A stretch of DNA of 64,000 nt from Phycisphaerales bacterium (GTDB lineage: Bacteria; Planctomycetota; Phycisphaerae; Phycisphaerales; UBA1924). The notes below the pieces were generated by a model, which had not been told where the DNA came from, made no database searches, and worked only from the letters and a program-made list of their open reading frames with translations. The number at the start of each line of letters is the position of its first letter. The stretch's first letter is position 1. The DNA is taken from NCBI GenBank assembly GCA_029260345.1, contig JAJDDK010000008.1:152335-216334 (forward strand). The letters run 5' to 3'. Below, one piece after another: positions 1-7,764 of the stretch. Position numbers and translations under genes: made by a program.

Positions 1-1
1 G

Positions 2-103
2 CGTGATGAGCCGGACGCGCCACACCCCGGCGATCCCACTGAATCAATGGATTTCGACGAACCTGACGACCACCCGCCTTCGTATGATCGGACGTCGTCA
101 TGA
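2..103 (+). CDS. C-terminal end of an unidentified upstream gene
   Basis: An open frame enters from the left edge and stops with TGA at 101-103. The 33 visible residues are rich in Asp, Glu, Pro and His and have no recognisable fold, so they look like an acidic disordered tail. The stop overlaps the ATG of the next gene in an ATGA arrangement, which suggests co-transcription and translational coupling with the GGDEF gene. Function cannot be told from this fragment. Confidence 0.6.
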   Translation, partial: RDEPDAPHPGDPTESMDFDEPDDHPPSYDRTSS

Positions 104-1371
104 GTTCTGATCTTCCCCATCCCGAGGACGCCGCGGCGGCAAGTCGCCGGCTGCTGCTGGTCGGGCGCAGCGAAGCGGAACGCGCCTTACGCGGCCGCGC
201 AGATGTCGAGCTTTTTCGAGCCCGAACCGGCACGGACGCAATTGGCGAATTGGCTCTGGCGCAGGACGAAAACGCTCCGATCGACCTGGTGCTGATTGGT
301 GATGATGTCGCGGCGGACGCGGAGCGCCTGCAGCTCGAGAACGCGTTGCGCGCGACGGATTCGCACGCGCGAATTCTTGACGTCACGCAACGGGATGCCG
401 CGGCGGTGCTTGATCTGATCGTCGAACCAGCGTCCAAGAATGAACCGGCGCCGGCCGCCTCTTCCCCATCGAAGCCGGACGCCTGCCGCACGAGCGATGT
501 TGATGAATCGTGCATTGGCGCCTTGCTGGCGGGGCGCAATCCGATTGATTCGTTCATCAAACAGGCGCAGGCGACCACCGGCGACGCTTCGCTGCGATTT
601 GAAAAAGACCTTGATCCCGATGCGGCGAAGGGTCGCTCGATTCAAATGGCTGATGTCGCTCGACGGGGCGTGCGGTTTGGCGCGTTGATCTCGGATCGAC
701 TTGATGGCGCCGCGCTTGAGCGGCTGAGCGCTGATCTGGCGAATTGGCTGGCGCTGCACGAGCAGCAGAGGCAGCTTCAGAACGCGGCGTTTACGGATCA
801 ACTCACCGGCGCCTGGAATCGCCGGTATTTCGATTACTTCATGCCGCGCTCCATTGAGGAGGCGCGCCAGCGCCGCCATGACGTCACGTTGATGGTGTAC
901 GACATTGATGATTTCAAGACGTACAACGATCGATACGGGCATTCCGCGGGCGACGACATTCTTCGCGAAACGGTGCGGCTGATGGTGTCGGTGATTCGCC
1001 CGACGGATCGTGTGTGCCGCATGGGTGGCGATGAATTCGCGGTGATCTTCGACGATCCAACCGGCCCGCGTGAAGGCGGCGCTCATCACCCGACTTCCAT
1101 TGCAGGGGTGGCAGCGCGTTTCCAGCGACAGATTTGTGATCATCGATTCCCAAAACTGGCGGAAGAAGCGCCTGGAACGCTCACGATTTCGGGCGGCATG
1201 GCGACCTTCCCGTGGGATGGCGGCACGGCGGATGAACTGCTCCAGCGAGCGGACCAGCTTGCCTTGCAATCAAAGCGGCAGGGCAAGAACCTTATTACGT
1301 TCGGGCCGGGGGCTCAGCGGGCCTGTGGCGCGGCTGGGCCGCATGGTGACGCCCCGCCACGGACACCGTAA
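100..1371 (+). CDS. GGDEF-domain protein, probable diguanylate cyclase
   Basis: The 423-residue protein probably makes the second messenger c-di-GMP from two GTP. The C-terminal half carries a complete GGDEF domain: a DxLTGxxNRR start near residue 233, the metal-binding DIDDFK segment, and the intact GGDEF signature at residues 309-313. An RxxD inhibitory site (300-303) lies exactly five residues before the signature, so product feedback is expected. Residues about 15-110 look like a degenerate receiver-type domain. No membrane segment is visible, so it should be cytoplasmic. Its ATG overlaps the stop of the preceding gene. Confidence 0.88.
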   Translation: MSSDLPHPEDAAAASRRLLLVGRSEAERALRGRADVELFRARTGTDAIGELALAQDENAPIDLVLIGDDVAADAERLQLENALRATDSHARILDVTQRDAAAVLDLIVEPASKNEPAPAASSPSKPDACRTSDVDESCIGALLAGRNPIDSFIKQAQATTGDASLRFEKDLDPDAAKGRSIQMADVARRGVRFGALISDRLDGAALERLSADLANWLALHEQQRQLQNAAFTDQLTGAWNRRYFDYFMPRSIEEARQRRHDVTLMVYDIDDFKTYNDRYGHSAGDDILRETVRLMVSVIRPTDRVCRMGGDEFAVIFDDPTGPREGGAHHPTSIAGVAARFQRQICDHRFPKLAEEAPGTLTISGGMATFPWDGGTADELLQRADQLALQSKRQGKNLITFGPGAQRACGAAGPHGDAPPRTP

Positions 1372-1572
1372 ATTGTTTCTCTGCATATAGTTAGACCAAG
1401 TACGTTCTGGCAATGCTGAGGTCTTGTTTGAGGGGTGAAGGCTCGATTTGAGCGTTCTCGCTGGGTTTGGACCGAGAACTCCGGGTCGGTCTACTTGCCA
1501 AAACCGCCCGGATCGGGAAGATATGGGGGTTCTGAGCCAACCAATCCCCCTTAAGAGAATCCGGAGGCGACC

Positions 1573-1743
1573 GTGGAGGAATACGAACGGCTGAAGCAGG
1601 CCGTCATGGAAGTGGACGAGGACTTGAAGAAGGCCGAAGGCGGCAACAAGGCCGCCGGTACTCGCGTCAGAAAGTCCATGCAGGACATCAAGAATCTCGC
1701 GCAGGACATCCGTAAGAAGGTGTTGGAGTTTCGTACCGACTAA
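1573..1743 (+). CDS. Histone H1-like protein of the Hc1 family (56 aa)
   Basis: A short GTG-start frame preceded by GGAGG at 1562-1566. The product is a small charged protein beginning VEEYERLKQAVMEVDED and containing GGNKAAGTRVRKSMQDIK, which matches the Hc1-type histone-like family known from Chlamydiae and Planctomycetes. Family members bind DNA non-specifically and are linked to nucleoid compaction; that role is inferred here. At 56 residues it is complete for the short planctomycete form, which lacks the long Lys/Ala tail of chlamydial Hc1. It ends 15 bases before the next gene and may be co-transcribed with it. Confidence 0.8.
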   Translation: MEEYERLKQAVMEVDEDLKKAEGGNKAAGTRVRKSMQDIKNLAQDIRKKVLEFRTD

Positions 1744-1758
1744 CCCCACAGGGACGCC

Positions 1759-2271
1759 ATGAGTTCCGCCGACGCCCTCCAGACACGACCGATCAGATCC
1801 GCGCCAAAGCTGATTGTCGACCTTTCCAAGGTTGATCTCAGCGGGCGGATGTTGTCGCGTGAAGATCTGGAGAAGTGGATTCCTCATCGCGACAAGATGG
1901 CGCTGCTGGATGAAGTGGTCTGGTACCGACCGGACTTTTCACAGGGCGTGGCGCTGAAGCGAGTGCGCAATGATGAATTCTGGGTGCCGGGGCATTTTCC
2001 GGATCGACCGATCCTTCCCGGTGTCCTGATGGTCGAAGCGGGCGCTCAGCTCGCCAGCTTCCTGTTCCATGGTCGGCGCAACGATGACTGCCTCGCCGGG
2101 TTCACGAGAATCGAGAACGCGGTGTTCCGCGGGCAGGTGGTCCCGGGACAGGACCTGCACCTGCTGGCCCGCGAAGTGAAGTACCAGCCGCGCCGATTTG
2201 TCAGTGACATTCAGGGCGTGGTCGATGATCGACTGGTCTTTGAAGCCCGCATCACCGGCATGGTGCTCTGA
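1759..2271 (+). CDS. FabZ/FabA-type 3-hydroxyacyl-ACP dehydratase family protein
   Basis: A 170-residue single hot-dog protein. The catalytic pair of the family is visible: His79 in GHFP and Glu93 in VLMVEAGAQ, followed by a conserved ASFLF segment. FabZ-type enzymes dehydrate 3-hydroxyacyl-ACP in fatty-acid elongation. The N-terminal 45 residues are longer than in classical FabZ (about 140-150 residues), and planctomycetes often carry several paralogues, so this copy may serve a specialised lipid pathway. It starts 15 bases after the Hc1-like gene, with AGGGA in front of the ATG. Confidence 0.82.
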   Translation: MSSADALQTRPIRSAPKLIVDLSKVDLSGRMLSREDLEKWIPHRDKMALLDEVVWYRPDFSQGVALKRVRNDEFWVPGHFPDRPILPGVLMVEAGAQLASFLFHGRRNDDCLAGFTRIENAVFRGQVVPGQDLHLLAREVKYQPRRFVSDIQGVVDDRLVFEARITGMVL

Positions 2272-2344
2272 ATCAAGTGTTTTGCAACGCGATCACGCCG
2301 GCGTCCCTTGACGCCGGTTTTTTCTGCGCCGATGAAGGATGGTG

Positions 2345-3334
2345 ATGAGCACGACCCGCCCGTATCCATTGCGCTTCGAACCGATCCTCAAGGAGAAAGT
2401 CTGGGGTGGGCGACGGCTCGCCGCGCTGGGCAAAGCCATCGGGCCGGAGGCGCTTGTTGGCGAGTCTTGGGAAATTGCGGACCTGGCGCGCACGAGTGTC
2501 TCTGGCGGCGGCGGCGATGCGGCTCGGTCAATCATCCTGAGTGGCCCGCGCGCCGGCGCGACGCTTCACGAGGTGATGCATGAGTGGGGCGAAGCGCTTC
2601 TTGGCGGCGCCGCGCCGGCAGACGACGGCGGTTTTCCCTTGCTGATCAAGTTCCTCGACGCCGGCGAAAACCTCTCTGTGCAGGTGCATCCGAGCGTTGA
2701 ATACGCCGCAAAGCACGCCGACGCCTACGTGAAGCACGAAGCCTGGTGCGTCGTGGACGCGGCGCCCGGCGCCAGCATCTATTGCGGCCTCCAGCCGAAA
2801 GAAACCAGAGAAACCCTTACGCAGCGTATTGCCAGCGGCTCCGTCGCTGACGCAATGATCGCCATTCCCGCGACACCCGGCAATATCATTCACCTTCCCA
2901 GTGGCGTGGTGCATGCACTGGGCGCCGGCGTACTCGTCGCGGAAGTGCAGACGCCGAGCGACACGACCTACCGGCTTGATGACTGGGGGCGCACCGGGCG
3001 CGAACTTCATGTCGATGCAGCGCTCGACAGCGCCTTTGACGAATCCGGCCGGCCGACCATCGCCGCGTTAGATCTTCCCGCGCCGAGCCGCGATGTGGTT
3101 TCGACCGAAGCATTCCGAATCGAACAACACGTGCTGCGCAATGGCGGCGCGGTCGAACTGGAAACGCGAAACTCACCACTCATTCTCATGGCGCTGCGTG
3201 GCGGGGCGAACGTGAACTTCACCGATCACGACGCCATGTCATTAGACGCCGGTGAGACGGTGTTGATTCCGGCGGCGCTGGAGCGCTGCACGGCGCGCGG
3301 TGACGCCGCGCTCCTCGCAATCACTATTCCCTGA
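2345..3334 (+). CDS. manA: Mannose-6-phosphate isomerase, class I (cupin)
   Basis: The enzyme interconverts fructose-6-phosphate and mannose-6-phosphate and feeds GDP-mannose synthesis. The zinc-site motif QVHP is at residues 113-116, followed by the EAW(C/Y) segment and the later GxVHALGxG and QTPSDTTYR motifs typical of the short Bacillus-type ManA (about 320 residues; this one is 329). I chose ATG 2345 rather than 2339 because GAAGG at 2334-2338 lies about six bases before it. It ends one base before the convergent aminotransferase gene. The pairing fits a sugar-nucleotide or surface-polysaccharide role. Confidence 0.9.
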   Translation: MSTTRPYPLRFEPILKEKVWGGRRLAALGKAIGPEALVGESWEIADLARTSVSGGGGDAARSIILSGPRAGATLHEVMHEWGEALLGGAAPADDGGFPLLIKFLDAGENLSVQVHPSVEYAAKHADAYVKHEAWCVVDAAPGASIYCGLQPKETRETLTQRIASGSVADAMIAIPATPGNIIHLPSGVVHALGAGVLVAEVQTPSDTTYRLDDWGRTGRELHVDAALDSAFDESGRPTIAALDLPAPSRDVVSTEAFRIEQHVLRNGGAVELETRNSPLILMALRGGANVNFTDHDAMSLDAGETVLIPAALERCTARGDAALLAITIP

Positions 3335-3335
3335 T

Positions 3336-4511
3336 TCAGCGAGCGTACGCCTCAGCGACTTTCGCCAGCGCTTCCCCAATTTGGTTGACTTGCGATTGAG
3401 TCAGGCCGGGGTGCACAGGGATGCAGAAGAGCGTCTTTGCAAGACGATCCGCGACGGGCAGCTTGACGTTGCCGTGCTCACTGAACACGGGCTGGCGGTG
3501 AGCCGGCCGCGGGTAATGCACGGCGCACTGAACGCCCTCTGCGCGAAGCGCCTCAAGAAACGCATCGCGATCGCAGCCGAACGCATCGAGGTCCATGCGA
3601 ACCACATACAGGTGATACGAGTGTTGAGCGCCTTCGGTGACGCGCGGCGGATGCAAACCGGGAATGGCCTCAATCATCGCATCGAGGGCCGCGGCGTTGG
3701 CGCGGCGTTTAGCCGTCACCGCTTCGATGCGATCAAGCTGGCTCACGCCGATCGCGGCTTCCACATCCGTCATGCGATAGTTGTAACCCACGCGCTCGTG
3801 CGTGTACTTCGTCGTTTCGCCGTGACTGCGCAACAGGCGGACGTCGCGATCCAGTTCGGTCGCGTTCACCGTCACCATGCCGCCTTCGCCGGTGGTCATG
3901 TTCTTGGTGGGATAAAAGCTGTACGTGACGGCGTCGCCAAAGGCGCCGAGGCCTTCGCCGCGATACGTCGCCAGGTGCGCCTGGGCCGCATCGTAAATCA
4001 CGCTGAGGTTGTGGCGTGTGGCGAGTGATTGAATGGCGTCAATGTCAACGGGATTGCCGTAGAGATGCGTGACGGCGATGGCGGTCGTGTTTGGCGTGAT
4101 GCGCTGTTCGGCGTCTTTGACGTCAATGTTGTACGTGTGCGGGTCGGCGTCGCAGAAGACGGGGTTGGCGCCGCGCGCCGCGATCATGGATGCGGTTGCG
4201 ATGTACGTCCAGCTCGGGCACAGAACATCATCACCCGGCTGGATGAGCGGTTCGTACGCGAGTTGAAGAGCGCAGGTGCCGTTGGCGCACGCAATCGCGT
4301 GAGCCGCGCCGGTGAGGTCCGCAAAGCGTTTCTCGAAGGCGCCGACGTTCGCCCCTTGCGCGAGCATGCCGCTGCGCAGCGTGCGGACCGCCGCGTCAAT
4401 GTCCGCGTCGGTGACGTCGACGGAGATCATCGGAATCGGATCGGCCGACACAGGATCGCCGCCGTTGATGGCGAGTGACTGGGCGGACGCAGGGGCAGCG
4501 GGTTGCGGCAT
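3336..4511 (-). CDS. DegT/DnrJ/EryC1/StrS family PLP-dependent sugar aminotransferase
   Basis: A fold-type I aminotransferase of the family that aminates keto-sugar nucleotides for polysaccharide or glycan synthesis. The PLP-binding lysine sits in SFYPTKNMTTGEGG and the pyridine-anchoring Asp in VIYDAAQAH, at about residues 203 and 174 of this start. The sugar-binding GYNYRMTDVEAA segment is also present. ATG 4511 is preferred; a TTG 15 bases upstream is the alternative. Length (391 residues) is normal for the family. It converges with manA, consistent with a shared surface-sugar context, although the exact substrate cannot be read. Confidence 0.88.
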   Translation of the reverse strand: MPQPAAPASAQSLAINGGDPVSADPIPMISVDVTDADIDAAVRTLRSGMLAQGANVGAFEKRFADLTGAAHAIACANGTCALQLAYEPLIQPGDDVLCPSWTYIATASMIAARGANPVFCDADPHTYNIDVKDAEQRITPNTTAIAVTHLYGNPVDIDAIQSLATRHNLSVIYDAAQAHLATYRGEGLGAFGDAVTYSFYPTKNMTTGEGGMVTVNATELDRDVRLLRSHGETTKYTHERVGYNYRMTDVEAAIGVSQLDRIEAVTAKRRANAAALDAMIEAIPGLHPPRVTEGAQHSYHLYVVRMDLDAFGCDRDAFLEALRAEGVQCAVHYPRPAHRQPVFSEHGNVKLPVADRLAKTLFCIPVHPGLTQSQVNQIGEALAKVAEAYAR

Positions 4512-4749
4512 CGAAGTTTCTTTCAATCGCGAGGGGCGGAAATTCGTCGGAAAAACGCGCCCGACATGGTAGCGGCGAGCCGCCCACGGGACCGCCTAAA
4601 GACGCATAACTCGGCGGCGACCGCGTGCATCTTCTCCCCAGCCCGCACAACCGGCGCCGTTGACCACGTTGACCTGATTGCTCCGGACAGACAGGCCAAG
4701 TGAGGGCTGAAGTCGGCCGATATCTGAACGACGCAAGGAGGAGTGAGAC

Positions 4750-4947
4750 ATGGGCATCTCGCGCGATTCACTCGGGCAGATCCGAAACATACTTCGCAAG
4801 CTGGACAACTCCATCGACTCGGCGCGGGAAAAGCGCCTGAAGGAGAACGAGCACCGGCACAATGAGGCCGCCGAAAACGGCGCGTCCAATGGTGTTGAGT
4901 CCAATGGCGCTGGGGGCGCCAACGGGCTGGGGCGTCGGGCCGGCTGA
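4750..4947 (+). CDS. Small charged protein of unknown function upstream of a STAS gene
   Basis: A 65-residue protein with a strong AAGGAGG site at 4735-4741 placed about eight bases before the ATG. The N-terminal half is a probable amphipathic, highly charged helix (segment IRNILRKLDNSIDSAREKR). The second half is a low-complexity Asn/Gly/Ala tail. No family is recognised. It lies 63 bases before the STAS-domain gene on the same strand, so it may be a partner or regulator in the same operon. The very good ribosome-binding site is the main argument that it is real. Confidence 0.6.
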   Translation: MGISRDSLGQIRNILRKLDNSIDSAREKRLKENEHRHNEAAENGASNGVESNGAGGANGLGRRAG

Positions 4948-5010
4948 CGCAGGCGGTTTCTGGGTGGGCCATCGACCGGCGTGGTTGGGGCATTGCATCC
5001 GGAGGCGATC

Positions 5011-5466
5011 ATGTTGTTTCGATCCACCAAGCGTCCAACATCCACACGCACAGGCGGCTCGGCGACGGGTGCGCTGATCGACGCTCCACCGGCGGAATCC
5101 AGTTCCGGGGAGGAGCCGCTCGCCACACTCGAGCTTCTGGGCAAGACCGCGATTGCGACGGTCACGGTCAATGAACTCACCGGCGCCAACGCGTCGCGGC
5201 TCGTGGGCGACCTGCTCAATGAGTTCGCCGAAGCGCGGGTCCGCCACTTCGTCTTCGATCTTCAAAACGTCACGTACATGGACTCCGCGTGCATCGGCGT
5301 GATGGTCGAACTCTTGACACGCATTCAGACCGCCGGCGGGCGCATCGCGCTGGTCAACGCGGGGCAGAGCGTGTCGTATCTCTTCAAACTGACACGGCTG
5401 GATCGGCTCTTTCCGATCTGTCGCGACGTGATGCAGGCGATCTCAGCGGTGGAGCGCGGCGGGTGA
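5011..5466 (+). CDS. STAS-domain protein (anti-sigma factor antagonist-like)
   Basis: A 151-residue protein with a variable N-terminal 35 residues and a single STAS domain (about 38-148). The conserved phosphorylatable Ser is probably Ser92 in the MDSACIGVMVEL segment, matching the DSxGIG motif of SpoIIAA-type antagonists. Such proteins bind anti-sigma kinases in partner-switching signalling. No kinase or sigma factor lies next to it, so its partner is unknown. ATG 5011 is chosen because GGAGG at 5001-5005 sits five bases upstream; an in-frame GTG at 4981 is less likely. Confidence 0.82.
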   Translation: MLFRSTKRPTSTRTGGSATGALIDAPPAESSSGEEPLATLELLGKTAIATVTVNELTGANASRLVGDLLNEFAEARVRHFVFDLQNVTYMDSACIGVMVELLTRIQTAGGRIALVNAGQSVSYLFKLTRLDRLFPICRDVMQAISAVERGG

Positions 5467-5550
5467 TTTTCACCATCAGGGATGGTGTTTCCGCAACATG
5501 ATACGGACTTGCCTCCCCCTACCCGCCTGATACGATGGAGTCAGTCAACT

Positions 5551-5621
5551 TGGGGATTGGTGTAACGGTAGCACGACTGACTCTGAATCAGTTAGTCCAG
5601 GTTCAAATCCTGGATCCCCAG
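5551..5621 (+). tRNA. tRNA-Gln(CTG)
   Basis: A complete cloverleaf: acceptor arms TGGGGAT and ATCCCCA, anticodon stem ACTGA/TCAGT around the loop CTCTGAA giving anticodon CTG, and a T-arm with GTTCAAATC. The U1-A72 acceptor pair is typical of bacterial tRNA-Gln. No CCA is encoded. Confidence 0.95.
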
Positions 5622-5642
5622 TTTCCAACGATGCGATGAATG

Positions 5643-5678
5643 AAAAAAGCCGACCCTCGAAAGGGCCGGCTTTTGAAT
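5643..5678 (-). terminator. Rho-independent terminator of the prepilin gene
   Basis: A hairpin with arms AAAGCCGACCC and GGGCCGGCTTT around a TCGAAA loop. Read on the minus strand it is followed by a run of six T, and it lies about 40 bases past the prepilin stop at 5719. On the plus strand it could also stop read-through from the tRNA gene. Confidence 0.75.
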
Positions 5679-5718
5679 TTCTCATTCACCGGCAATGCGC
5701 CGGATCATGTTGAACGGG

Positions 5719-6855
5719 TTAGATGCCGCCGCCAGCGACGGTCTTGCCATCCCACCAGGCAGCGCCGGTCATCTGGCCGAAGAAGTCTTCGCCCGTGGCG
5801 CCCTGTGAGGTGTCAATACCGGTCGCGAAGAGACGCATGTAGCGATTGCCGCGCAGGTGAGAATCACCGTTGCCCTCCATGGCCGTCTCGTCGTTCTCGT
5901 CAACGAAGAGGCAGTCCGGGGCGGGCATGATTTCATCGGCCTGAGCGTTCGCGAGCGGCGTGTACACCAACTGCGCGGGATTGGGCTCATTGAACTGCTC
6001 GACGTGGCCGTCAGAGAAGCCAACGTTGCCGCTCCAGCTGCGGCTGGAACCACCGAAGCGCAGCGCATCGGACTCAGCGCCTTCACGGCCGACGACCAAA
6101 CGCCACACACCGCTCGTGGGATGAGGATTGGATTGCATTTGAACGCCACCTGTCGAGGTGGTCTGCACATCCGAATACACCGGACCACGATTGCCGATGA
6201 CGGCAGCCGTGGAGTTGAAGTTGGCGCGCCATCCGTTGACGCGAGCGCCGAAGATGGGGGAGTGCGCGTAGCTCATGTTGCCTTCGTTGCCGACCGAAGC
6301 GGAATTGACGACAGCGCCGTCGGTACCAGCCGTCGGCTGGATGTAGGACGACGGCGAGTTGCGGCCAGCCGCGAGGGGCGTGCCCTTGAAGCGGGGATCC
6401 CACAGGGCGAGCGCCGGCTCGTTGACGATCATGGTTTCGTTGGTGGCGAACGACGTGCGGAAATCCTTGTCCGGCTGAATGTTCGCGTTCGGCTCGCTCG
6501 GGCTCCAGAGGATGTCCGTGCTGATGTTGCCGTTGATGATGAGCACCGCCATCGCGGCGCCGGTGCGGTCCTTCAGTCGGTACTGCTCGTCGGGCGTACC
6601 GGGGTTCTCGATCAGGTTGACGCCTTCGGTGGCGCCGCGGCCGTCGATTTCGGACGGACGGGGATACCGATCGCGGTTGCCCTGAGCGAACGTCGTCATA
6701 CCAGTGAGGATCTGCTTCTGATTGGCGCCGTCCTTGAGCAGGTTCGCCTGACGACGGGCGCGGCCGAGGGCCGGAAGCAGGATGCCGATGAGCAGCGCGA
6801 TGATCGAAATGACCACGAGCAGCTCGATGAGGGTGAAGCCTTTTCGCTTCTGCAT
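5719..6855 (-). CDS. Type II secretion/type IV pilin-like prepilin with N-terminal methylation motif
   Basis: The 378-residue protein starts MQKRKGFTLIELLVVISI, a textbook prepilin leader: cleavage after the Gly by a PilD-type peptidase, N-methylation of the Phe, Glu at mature position 5, then a membrane-spanning helix to about residue 32. The mature part is long and Asn/Gly-rich and ends with a conserved-looking VGFSDGHVE segment, as in the many large planctomycete pseudopilins (DUF1559-like class). ATG 6855 is preceded by AGGAGA. It probably forms part of an envelope pseudopilus; the substrate is unknown. Confidence 0.85.
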   Translation of the reverse strand: MQKRKGFTLIELLVVISIIALLIGILLPALGRARRQANLLKDGANQKQILTGMTTFAQGNRDRYPRPSEIDGRGATEGVNLIENPGTPDEQYRLKDRTGAAMAVLIINGNISTDILWSPSEPNANIQPDKDFRTSFATNETMIVNEPALALWDPRFKGTPLAAGRNSPSSYIQPTAGTDGAVVNSASVGNEGNMSYAHSPIFGARVNGWRANFNSTAAVIGNRGPVYSDVQTTSTGGVQMQSNPHPTSGVWRLVVGREGAESDALRFGGSSRSWSGNVGFSDGHVEQFNEPNPAQLVYTPLANAQADEIMPAPDCLFVDENDETAMEGNGDSHLRGNRYMRLFATGIDTSQGATGEDFFGQMTGAAWWDGKTVAGGGI

Positions 6856-7284
6856 AACTGATGTCTCCTGAAGACATGGCCCAACGAACACATGTTCTGT
6901 TGAGCGGGTTGATTTGCTCTGTTGTGAATCCACGACAGAGCCGCCGGACCTACGCAGCCATTTGGCTGCACGACGTGCCGAATCAGCGGCTCAATGGCCT
7001 GGCGGGGATTGAATCCGCAGCAGGGGAAACCGGTGACGGCGTCAGGATGTCGGTGCGGCGGAAACCCTGATCAGAAGAAATCAGGACTGGTGGGAAGCCC
7101 ACCAAATAAGTGCATGGTTCGGCTGGAAAGCCGCTTGCAGGATCCCCGAAGCACCACTCGCTCGAGCGAGAACGTATGCTACGAGCCATTCTTCGCCTGT
7201 CAACGCGTTGCGGTTCCCCAGACGATGGGAATTTGGGGACACGCAACAGCGGGACAAACACCCCTTTTGGTCCTGGAGATTGGG
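6856..7284. other. Divergent intergenic region between prepilin and ridA-like gene
   Basis: About 430 bases without a convincing gene. It contains the ribosome-binding site of the prepilin gene at its left end and of the RidA gene at its right end, and must hold both promoters. I see no clear operator, repeat or RNA gene in it. Confidence 0.5.
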
Positions 7285-7749
7285 ATGCCCACTGCTGAGG
7301 AACGGCTCGCCGCACTTGGACTGACTCTTCCTGAAGCGCCGGCGCCGGTGGCGGCGTACGTGCCGGCTATTCGCACCGGCTCGCTCCTGATCGTGAGCGG
7401 GCAGCTCCCCTTCGCGGGCGGCAAACTCATGGCGACAGGCACGGTCGAAAAAGAGGTTGATCTTGAAACGGCGCAGGCGTGCGCGCGGCAGTGTGTGCTG
7501 AATGGCCTCGCCGTCGCCAAAGCGAACCTCGGCGGGCTGGACAAGATCTCGCGCGTCGTGCGCGTCGGCTGCTTTGTGAACTCCGCGCCGGGGTACGGCG
7601 ATCAGCCGAAAGTGGCCAACGGCGCGAGCGAGCTCCTGCAGGACATCTTTGGCGAGCGAGGCCGGCACGCTCGCGCGGCAGTCGGCTCGGTGGCGCTGCC
7701 GCTCAATACGCCGGTTGAAATCGAATTCATGTTTGAAGTGACCGGCTAA
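7285..7749 (+). CDS. RidA/YjgF/UK114 family protein
   Basis: A 154-residue member of the RidA family, whose best-known members hydrolyse reactive enamine/imine intermediates of PLP enzymes. The segment RTGSLLIVSGQLPF near the start and the C-terminal RHARAAVGSVALPLNTPVEIEF match the family, including the conserved Arg that binds the substrate carboxylate and the terminal VEIE stretch. It is slightly longer than E. coli RidA (128) and resembles the YjgH/Rid-like subgroup. ATG 7285 has GGAG about seven bases upstream; the frame is open further upstream without a better start. Confidence 0.85.
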   Translation: MPTAEERLAALGLTLPEAPAPVAAYVPAIRTGSLLIVSGQLPFAGGKLMATGTVEKEVDLETAQACARQCVLNGLAVAKANLGGLDKISRVVRVGCFVNSAPGYGDQPKVANGASELLQDIFGERGRHARAAVGSVALPLNTPVEIEFMFEVTG

Positions 7750-7764
7750 GCCGGGCGTTCAATA

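Noticed and set aside
187..1269. Long open frame on the minus strand inside the GGDEF gene
   Set aside because: It is the mirror frame of a high-GC coding gene, has no recognisable motif, and its residue composition (Arg/His-rich) is typical of antisense shadows.
5857..6861. 334-codon plus-strand open frame opposite the prepilin gene
   Set aside because: The minus strand carries an unmistakable prepilin leader, ribosome-binding site and terminator; the opposite frame has no start signal or family pattern.
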